From: Metaphire vulgaris | Lineage: Eukaryota > Annelida > Clitellata > Crassiclitellata > Megascolecidae | Assembly (NCBI GenBank): GCA_018105865.1 | Contig: CM030850.1 | Coordinates: 14,697,967-14,761,966, forward strand | Length of the DNA: 64,000 nucleotides | Direction: 5' to 3' | In this document: positions 56,096 through 64,000 of the stretch, one piece after another | How positions within the stretch are numbered: position 1 is the stretch's first letter | How the letters are laid out: each line of letters starts with the position of its first letter | Program-made: the position numbers and the translations under genes | The notes under the pieces: model-generated | The model's input: the letters and a program-made list of their open reading frames with translations, nothing else | What the model was told of the DNA's origin: nothing | Database searches by the model: none

Positions 56096-56983
56096 AATCG
56101 AACTTCCTGTAGGCGAACGATGGAAATTAATTCTGGTTAAAATCGGAAAATATCAGGTGCTTATTGCATGGCTATCAGGTGAATCTACGTGGGTGGACTG
56201 GTGGGTAGAGGCAGGTAGGGACTGTAATATCAGCCGCACTTGGAAATATATTAGAAAATAAGAAAGACTATATATCATCTGAATCTCATATCCGCTGAAA
56301 CTGACTTTGTCTTTCCTAATGATTACTTTCCGCGCAGTTTGTTTCTGTGCATGGAATTATTGCCTAGGATAGTTTTTTTGTTAAAACACTGCCTTGACTG
56401 CTGCAACAATCCACAGGTGTCACGTGTGGATCGTAGGACGCCACGTGACCTCTCGTACAAACTCCTCTAACCAGATATGAAAAATTGCTTCCGGGGAAAT
56501 CACACTTTTAGGAATCAGTTCCGGGCCCCAGAAGAATAAATACGCTGGCCCCCCAAAGAGGGGTTGAGGACCATGGGGCTGTAGTTGTAAATACAAAAAA
56601 TGTGTCCTTTTGAGAGGTCCCTGTGACCACCTGATTCCGCCCCCTCCCCCAATTCAAATTTAGACAAAATCGTCGATGGTGATTGTAATTAGAAGGCAAC
56701 GATTTAAAAAGCACAGAATACGAATTTGCAGAATGTCTGGTTTTGCTGATCGGTGGATGAAGACTCTTGAGTTGGCGACTGAAATTACTGACCATCTACT
56801 TCCTCCCCTACGTCGTTCTAACTGGAGTCATAAAGAAATCATTATAATCATCATCATCGACGTCGTCGTCTTCATCGTAATTTTCAGTCGTCAGAATAAT
56901 GTCGTCTCTTCTCTTTCTTTCCGCTGAAATTGTTTCTGCCTCGTTTGCAAATAGGACGCCTCGTTATCGCATTATTGCGAGGC

Positions 56984-56984
<1 letters not shown>
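56096..56984. other. intergenic, no gene supported
   Basis: Frames at 56508-56795 and 56676-56927 lack domains. CACGTGACC at about 56441. Confidence 0.35.
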
Positions 56985-57069
<85 letters not shown>

Positions 57070-57128
57070 CAGAGACACAGACAGAGACAGAGAGACAGAG
57101 AGACAGAGAGACAGAGAGACAGAGAGAC

Positions 57129-57173
<45 letters not shown>

Positions 57174-57222
57174 AACCGACCGAGAGAGAGAGAGAGAGAC
57201 AGACAGAGACAGAGCGACTGAG
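56985..57222 (+). repeat. (GA)n and (GACA)n compound array
   Basis: About 30 GA units, then GACAGA/GAGACA units, then GA again. Confidence 0.95.
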
Positions 57223-57233
57223 AGGGTGGGGGC

Positions 57234-57234
<1 letters not shown>

Positions 57235-57270
<36 letters not shown>
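57235..57270 (+). repeat. (GAT)n microsatellite
   Basis: About 12 units. Confidence 0.95.
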
Positions 57271-57931
57271 TCATGGGAGGCCGTGTTTCGCAGTCTGGGC
57301 GTGAGTTGTCAAGCGAATTATCAGAGGCTGGAACCGGTCGCCTGTTCGTTGCGCTGCCGAGTCTGACAACATCTAAATCAATTATCGTCCGTGAAATTGA
57401 TTCTCCTCTTAATCGCCTTTTTCGCCGAGCACTCCACGTCGACTGCTGCGGTATCTGCACCCGACCACTCGCCAACCCCAATTTCCATCGGACAACGACC
57501 ACGCAATCCCCCCAACTCCCCCCTTGCAGACGATGACACCTCCGGACCCCTGGCCCTGCCCCTCCCACGACGACCCCTCTGTCAACCTGAGATAAAAAAC
57601 CGAGTGATCGCTTGTCTGTGAAACAGAAGTACGAACGCCGCCGTCGCCGCCGCCGTCGCCGCTGGGTGGCGCTGTGGCTAATTGGAAATGGACTCGATGT
57701 GGATGGACGGCGATGTCGTCTGCGAAAGAACGCACAAGTGTTGATTGACGTCGCCTTTTCTTCAGTCCTGTTGCACCTGTCAGACAGAACGAAACACACA
57801 CACACACACACACAGACACCGCGCAGAAGAACAGTCTTAGAAGGAATCGAATTTCCAATAAGCAAATTGATTAATTAGGATTCAAAAGATAATTGAAACG
57901 CGGTGGAAAATAACAACAATGATGATAAAAG
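57271..57931. other. GC-richer intergenic, no gene supported
   Basis: Frames on both strands (to 149 residues) lack recognised domains; one has a Cys-Val run from the (CA)n tract at 57795-57812. Confidence 0.35.
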
Positions 57932-58079
<148 letters not shown>

Positions 58080-58124
58080 AACTAATAATAATTGTATATT
58101 TTATAGCACCGTCCTAGTTAGTTA

Positions 58125-58305
58125 GTTATAGGCTGATTTATATAGCGCTATTTTCCTAGCGGGCTAGAAGTCAAGAGTGCTTTACGCTGCATTAAAGGAG
58201 TGTCCGAACAAGTGCGTTTTTAGTCTCTTAGCGAATGTTTCCAAGTTGGTCGCGTTGGTGACACTGTCTGGTAGCGCGTTCCAGAGAGCCGGGTTAATAC
58301 ACCAT
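58125..58305 (-). mobile_element. CR1/L2-like LINE 3' end
   Basis: Minus strand: a segment reading ALWNALPDSVTNATNLETF, then AKRLKTHLFGHSF and stop, then AGCGCTATATAAATCAGCC. This is the typical C-terminus and 3' terminus of such LINEs. Confidence 0.75.
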
Positions 58306-58739
58306 GCAGGACTTACTTATTTTATTCTAATGAGTTTGTGATCCTAACCTAAGAACCTGATAGACAGACAGAATTACGAGACACGTGACCTATCTAGACA
58401 TGTGACCTTCCTTGCGGAGTTTGGGGAGTTTGGGGCTTGACCCCTTCTACAGGTCGAGGAGGACGCTCCCCACTGGTTGCCTAAAATTTTGGTCTGGTCG
58501 ACCACTCTTCCATTGCTCTTGGAAGCAAATTTAAAAACGGAACGAAATTTAAGTCGTCGAATTTCATTTCAGTTCAAAATTTCCAGGGCATTTGCCAGTC
58601 TCTAATAGGAGTTTGGTGATCAATTCCTGGAGCCGCCACTGAATGGCAGTGGTAGCCACAGTGACGACCGTTTTTGATTTTATCTGAAGACGTAAATTCA
58701 ACAAGTAAGAAAAGAAGGAACGAAGATAAGATAGGACAC
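58306..58739. other. intergenic; one family A MITE end
   Basis: GGAGCCGCCACTG at 58629-58641 is a family A right terminus, but no left end or interior was found. Confidence 0.35.
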
Positions 58740-59065
58740 CAGAGAGAGGGAGAGAGAGAGGAGAGAGATAGGAAGAGAGAGACATACATACAGACAGACA
58801 GAAACAAAGAGACAGATGGACAGACAGCGAGGGAGAGACAGCAAGAGAGGCAGAGAGGGAGAGAGATTGAGAGAGAGAGAGTTAGAGAGAGAGAGAGAGA
58901 CATGCAGACAGACAGACAGATATACATACATAAACAAAGAGACATATAGACAGACAGCGAGGGAGAGACAGAGAGAGACAGCAAAAGAGGCAGAGAGGGA
59001 GAGAGATTGAGAGACAGAGACAGAGAGGGACAGAAAGAGAGGGGAGGGACTCCGAGGGAGGGAGG
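58740..59065 (+). repeat. (GA)n and (CAGA)n compound region, duplicated
   Basis: GA/CAGA-rich. A segment with GACAGCGAGGGAGAGACAG then AGAGGCAGAGAGGGAGAGAG occurs at about 58824 and 58955. Confidence 0.92.
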
Positions 59066-60298
59066 GGAGAGTTTGTTTCACAATCTCGAGGAGTAGCATC
59101 GAGCACCGTTACTCGTATAAGAGCACGGAGAGAGAGAGATACGAGGTGCCATTTGTATCCGCCGCGTGTTATATTCGCCAGGGCCAAAGACGTCGTCGTC
59201 GCCCGCCGAGCATCAAAAGCGAATCGGTCGAATATTCGGCAAAAGTAATCTTGCCTTTGGTCGTCGTAAACGACGGACGCGGGGAGGGGGGCGGGGGAGG
59301 GAGGGCTGCCTCAAGATTCAGCGACCGGCAGGACCACCAGTGCCAAGTGCAGCTATCAATCCAGGTCCCCCCGGTGGAGTGCAGTGGGGGGGGGGGCTGC
59401 TGCGAAGGGGAAGAGCGGGCGAGGGTCGAATCACCCGCACCCGAAAAGAACTGATTTTCACGAAAGAATTGATTTTCACGGTAACTTCCGGGCATAGACG
59501 TTAATTTTGTTCAGAAGACGTTGGCAACTTGGCATCGTCCACCAATTTTTGCTGCTTTTTCCGTGATTTTCGATTTAATTCAACCGAAAAAATAAAACAA
59601 GGAGATGTTTGGCCATAAAGAGGCGCGCGGAAATTCAGCGATTCGGGCGATCGAAACGACCGCTAATCAAAGCAGGGAAATCGTTTCTCCGATCGATCGA
59701 TCAATTTCGATCCTAATCAGAACGTAACACCATCGGCTCTCCTGGACCCTGGGCAGGTCTTCTGTTGTCACAAGCCGCCTTTAATGGCTACCGTCGTCGT
59801 AAAGAACCCTCTCCAATGGGTTTCAGTTCCTTTTGTTGTTGAAAATAAACACATAACACGACGTTGCGTCAGGAACAGAAGTTTCGCAACGTGGTCGATT
59901 AAGTTTGCTTCTCTAGAAATTCACACAATTGAAACTCTTAGATATAAGGTTGCTATCTTATAATTTCCTCCTCCGACACGCTAGTAAAAAACCTGAATGC
60001 AATCTTCATTTCTACTGATTTCCAGTTGTAACCGTGATACAGATTTAATGCTATGTGAAATTAAACTAGACTCGACTGTTACGATTTGGACGACTTCCCC
60101 GAATTAATAATTATTGAGTCAAACAGTCTGCTTAATTATTTGGCGAATCTCTCGAAGGCAATCCCCAGTTTCACAATTCGTTCAACATCTGCAGACAATG
60201 AACAAGAAAAATTATTCGTCATTTCGATGTCTTTTCCTTCGCCATTTCGACGTTCGAAGGCTCCAAATTAAAAAAGGTTTTATCTTATCAGGATGAGA
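59066..60298. other. long stretch without supported genes
   Basis: Poly-G tract near 59388. Frames at 59146-59504 and 60086-60296 lack domains. TCGATCGATCGATCAA near 59694. Confidence 0.35.
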
Positions 60299-60307
60299 AT
60301 GATAGTA

Positions 60308-60310
60308 GAA

Positions 60311-60369
<59 letters not shown>

Positions 60370-60600
60370 CACTACTACTACACCACTACCACTACTACCA
60401 CCACTACTGCTACCACTGCACTGCTGCTGCTGCTGCTGCTGCCACTGCTGCTGCTGCTACTGCTACCACCACTACTACTGCACCACTACTACCACTGCTA
60501 CTACTACTACTACCACTGCTGCTGCTACCACTACCACTGCTACTGCTACTGCACTGCTACTGCTACTACTACTACTACTACTACTACTACTGGGACCTAC
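60308..60600 (+). repeat. (CTA)n/(CTG)n/(CCA)n trinucleotide region
   Basis: Pure CTA run (60310-60370), then mixed CCA, CTG and CTA, ending in CTA (60562-60591). Confidence 0.93.
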
Positions 60601-61391
60601 TACTACTATTTATAGTATTACTACTATATTAGAATTATTATTGACAATAACGATAATAATAATGTTAATGATGGTACGTTTGTTTTAAAGCGGCCTTTAG
60701 ATTTCATCACTCATCATCTATAGTTTACATATACTGACTGTAGATGGCGAAGAATAATGAAATAATGCGTGGAAAATAAATTTCCGAAAAAACGGAAAAT
60801 CGAAAGAAAGAGAACGATTGAACGACGGGAGATTTGATGGAAGGCGTTCAAATGGCAGAAAATCAATCGAATGAACGGTCTGGAGATAGGATTTAAGGGG
60901 CGCTAAATGAAAGTCCTTTGCTTCTAAATCTCTGAACGAAATGGCTTCGGCGATTGCTGCTTCTGACCTGCTCTCTGTTTTCTCCAAATATATATTTCAT
61001 TTGACAGAATCGACGGAATTCGCAGAATTTCAGGCCGCATTATGCTCGGAGCAGAGCAGAGCTATATAGAGTCGCCCCGTGCTTTCTCCGTGAGCTCTCC
61101 TCAAGTGATAAGACTGATGGAAATCGCGACACAAAAACTTGGCTATTTTACATGCAAAAAATGACACACACATATACACCCACAGACGCGCAGACATATA
61201 TATATATATATATATATATATAAATGTAGGCCTATATACAAATTGTGATCATGCGGGAATCTATCAATTTATTTCTCATTTAGGCTAACTTTGACAACCA
61301 TCGCTTAATATACGCGTATCATTTATACACTTGACCATGGAAGGACGAAGGACTTAAGAATTTTGGGGAGCGAAGCGGGCTTCCTCATAGG
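60601..61391. other. intergenic; (TA)n at 61196-61222
   Basis: An 89-residue minus frame (60718-60987) has no recognised domain. Confidence 0.35.
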
Positions 61392-61696
61392 CATTGGCGT
61401 AGCTAGGAAAAAATCCCGACCGGTGCAAACCAGCCGCCCTTTTCCTTCTTTTCTTTTCTTCACCCTTTCTCTCTCTCCTCCTCCCTCCCCCTCCTTCCCG
61501 TTTTAATGGGGGTCCGGGAGTATAACCCCCTTAAAATTTTAAAAATTACAAATGCCCGCGTGTGAATTTTAATGCATTTTAGACACACAAAAGACACTTG
61601 GGATGTAGGATGTACCACATTCTTCTCTGTGATTGTGAACGTTAAATATGTCAGGTTCACTTCTCGAGTAGTGAAGTTTTTATCATAATGTTCAAC

Positions 61697-61790
61697 ACGT
61701 ACTCAGTGGCGGTTCCACCACTTTGATGACTGGGGGTGCATTCCTCCACCGGGGTTCCAGATGACCTTTGTTGCTTGTCAACCTATTTTC
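61697..61790 (+). mobile_element. possible nested hAT left end
   Basis: CAGTGGCGGTTCCACCACTTTG inside the larger element resembles family A termini; partner end not found. Confidence 0.3.
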
Positions 61791-61969
61791 CGGTGAGTTT
61801 TTAAAAAATGTAGTGAACAATACTGCAAATTACCCTATTTTTCTTGCTTGTCGGCCTTTTTATGGCAAGGTTTCTTAACATTTAGTGAGCAAAACATTAC
61901 TAACAATGACCTTTTTCTCTTTTTTCTTGTTTTTCTTCTTCACTTTGCATCACCCCCACCAACTTCCAT

Positions 61970-62140
61970 TTTTAAACTACAAAGAATGGTATTGTCAGAC
62001 GTGTGGATGGCTAGCAATTTTGACAGGCAAGTGAAGAGCACCTAGTAATCAAGTGTTTTCAAAAAGTAAAGCACTATCTCTTATATCAAAAGTGCTTGGC
62101 ATTCACAATTTTGCCTGTGGCATTATCTACTGCTTAACGC
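61970..62140 (+). repeat. left flank repeat of the 199-bp array
   Basis: TTTTTAAACTACAAAGAATG through GCATTATCTACTGCTTAACG, matched at 63141-63310. Confidence 0.85.
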
Positions 62141-63135
62141 CATGCATTTCTATGTGTAAATTGACGCCCACATTCACTATCAGTTTATTCCGTCAGAATA
62201 TACATACTTTAGCACCAAATTCGATCATTTACACTCGCATGCTGTCTTACGTAGTTCGCAATTACAAATGAAAATATAACATACCTTCTGGTACTTTTAC
62301 AGGGCCTGAAGTGTGACCACCCCGTATATTGCTTAACGCCATGCATTTCTATGTGTAAATTGACGCCCACATTCACTATCAATATATTCCGTCAGAATAT
62401 ACACATTTTAGCACCAAATTCGATCATTTACACTCGCATGCTGTTTTGCGTCGTTCCCAATTACAACTGTAAATATAACATACCTCTTGGTACTTTTACA
62501 GGGCCTGAAGTGTGACCACCCAGTATATTGCTTAACGCCATGCATTTCTATGTGTAAATTGACGCCCACATTCACTATCAATTTATTCCGTCAGAATATA
62601 CATACTTTAGCACCAAATTCGATCATTTACACTCGCATGCTGTTTTGCGTCCTACACAGTGACAACTGTAAATATACCATACCTCCTGATACTTTTACAG
62701 GGCCTGAAGTGTGACCACTCCGTATATTGCTTAACGCCATGCATTTCTATGTGTAACAAGACGCCCACATTCATTATCAGTTTATTCCGTCAGAATATAC
62801 ATACTTTAGCACCAATTTCGATCATTTACACTCGCATGCTGTCTTGCGTAGTTTGCAATTACAAATGTAAATATAACATACCTCTTGGTACTTTTACAGG
62901 GTCTGAAGTGTGACCACTCCGTATATTGCTTAACGCCATGCATTTCTATGTGTAACTTGACGCCCACAGTCACTATCTGCTTATTCCGTCAGAATATACA
63001 TATTTTAGCACCAATTTCGATCATTTACACTCGCATGCTGTCTTGCGTAGTTTGAAATTACAAATGTAAATATAACATACGTCTTGGTACTTTTACAGGG
63101 CCTGAAGTGTGACCACCTTGTATATTGCTTAAATT
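62141..63135 (+). repeat. five 199-bp tandem repeats
   Basis: CATGCATTTCTATGTGTAA starts at 62141, 62340, 62539, 62738 and 62937, an exact 199-bp period. Copies differ by a few substitutions and have no length change. Each includes TTTACAGGGCCTGAAGTGTG. Confidence 0.96.
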
Positions 63136-63140
63136 GGACA

Positions 63141-63310
63141 TTTTTAAACTACAGAGAATGGTATTGGTAGACTTGTGAATGGCTAGCACTTTTGACAGGC
63201 AAGTGAAGAAAACTATTAATCAAGTTTTTCAAAAATTAGGCCACTATCTTTTGTATATCAAAAGTGCTTGGCATTCAGAATTTTGCCTGTGGCATTCTCT
63301 ATTGCTTAAT
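63141..63310 (+). repeat. right flank repeat of the 199-bp array
   Basis: TTTTTAAACTACAGAGAATG through GCATTCTCTATTGCTTAA; direct-repeat partner of 61970-62140. Confidence 0.85.
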
Positions 63311-63816
63311 TTGGACATTTTTAATTTAATATCAGAGGAATGGATATTTTGCCCTATTCTAACGATCAGCAGTGACACGTCGGAAAACCATCCCTCCTCA
63401 ACTGAAACACTGATACGTATACGCCAATCCTGAACTAGGAACATGTTGCTATTGTGTTTGTGTGTCATCGTAGTAGACGCAGCGGGGATCTTCTGCTGCG
63501 AACTTGAGATAGTAGGGGCTGGCAGCCTTCTTTATCAGCGCATTCCATTGGGTCATGCCAGATGCTATGCGATAACGACGAGACAACGCAGTACAGCTTG
63601 AGCCTGCCCGACTGGAGAAGCCAGTTTGGCGCGTAAAGTAGTAACCAACCAGTTGCCGTCTTGTAGAACCTACAATTCCAGGTTCACCCCTCCCCCACCC
63701 CAATAAAAACCTCATCGGATTTACACGGTTTGCACAAGCTGCCTTGGGCGGTCCGACCGGTGCAATTGCACCGGTTTGCACCAATGTAGCTACGCCACTG
63801 CTCATAGGGTTTGGGG

Positions 63817-64000
63817 CAATGTTCCCTCTAATTTTTTGTAGTACGTGTGCGCATGAAATTTTTTGTGTGCAAATTGTACACGGAAAGTCAACTTCTGTGT
63901 AGTAAATACATGCATGATATGAAAGCAAAGGAAACAATGTTCAAAAATTGTGTGCGCTCCATTTTTCCTTTGTGCGCTTGCCTTGCGACCTCTGTGCGCG
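63817..64000 (+). mobile_element. left end of a hAT-like element (runs off window)
   Basis: CAATGTTCCCTCTAATTTTT followed by GTGTGCGCATGAAATTTTTTG resembles the CAGTGTTCCCTCTAA terminus of hAT families known in several animals. Confidence 0.5.

Larger units (their letters stand above)
61392..63800 (+). mobile_element. 2.4-kb hAT-type element, family C, with internal tandem repeats
   Basis: Left end CATTGGCGTAGCTAGG, right end TGTAGCTACGCCACTG. A perfect 8-bp TSD, CTCATAGG, lies at 61384-61391 and 63801-63808. Subterminal CCGGTGCAAACC-type motifs occur near both ends. The core holds five exact-length 199-bp repeats between two longer direct repeats. No transposase was recognised; a minus-strand frame (63449-63770) has no known domain, so it is probably non-autonomous. 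Confidence 0.9.

Noticed and set aside
57409..57858. 149-residue minus frame with signal-like N-terminus
   Set aside because: The hydrophobic Cys-Val run derives from a CA microsatellite; the remainder has no domain.
62053..62913. similar 72-84 residue frames in each 199-bp unit
   Set aside because: The frames recur because the repeat does; no domain, stops between units.
62141..63135. CRISPR-like regularly spaced repeats
   Set aside because: Contiguous 199-bp tandem repeats in a eukaryotic transposon; no short repeats with unique spacers.

Overview
The window is metazoan genomic DNA: intron-poor genes with animal domains, an intron-bearing tRNA-Tyr, LINE 3' ends, many short inverted-repeat DNA transposons and very dense microsatellites. 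A marine invertebrate deuterostome (echinoderm- or hemichordate-like) is my best guess, from general repeat flavour and the SoxC sequence. It is only an impression; no marker here fixes the phylum.

Genes are sparse. A SoxC-type HMG-box transcription factor is encoded by one exon on the minus strand (18152-19651), with a promoter-like cluster just upstream. A 203-residue multi-pass membrane protein I do not recognise lies at 33658-34269 (+). A heparan sulfate 3-O-sulfotransferase of the HS3ST1/5 type occupies 36501-37719 (-); its membrane anchor and catalytic domain are in different frames, joined across a low-complexity tract. A tRNA-Tyr(GUA) gene with a 15-nt intron is at 35222-35309 (-). 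The genes do not form an operon or an obvious functional group. The ranges 1-18000, 22000-33000 and 38000-64000 hold no gene I can support outside transposons.

Most of the rest is mobile or simple-sequence DNA. RTE-like LINE 3' ends lie at 2280-3312 (-) and 27655-28018 (+). CR1/L2-like LINE 3' ends lie at 21855-22250, 47360-48090, 51294-52540 and 58125-58305. hAT-type elements are abundant: termini of CAGNG form with perfect or near-perfect 8-bp target-site duplications (TSDs) define several families, including CAGTGGCGGCTCC MITEs, CAGGG(A/T)TATTT MITEs and a CAGTGGCGTAGC group that includes a 2.4-kb member (61392-63800) carrying five 199-bp tandem repeats. A 2.2-kb element at 15587-17788, with termini AGGGCGGGTCGAAA and a perfect 10-bp TSD, carries a decayed protein of an uncharacterised multi-copy family; this is the most interesting object here. 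Nested insertions (hAT in CR1; MITE in an AAT-tailed repeat) give relative ages.

Simple repeats include about 660 bp of GATA, many CTGT/CAGA, GA, TA, AAT, TAG and CCT arrays and several minisatellites. Many long reading frames are artefacts of these arrays.
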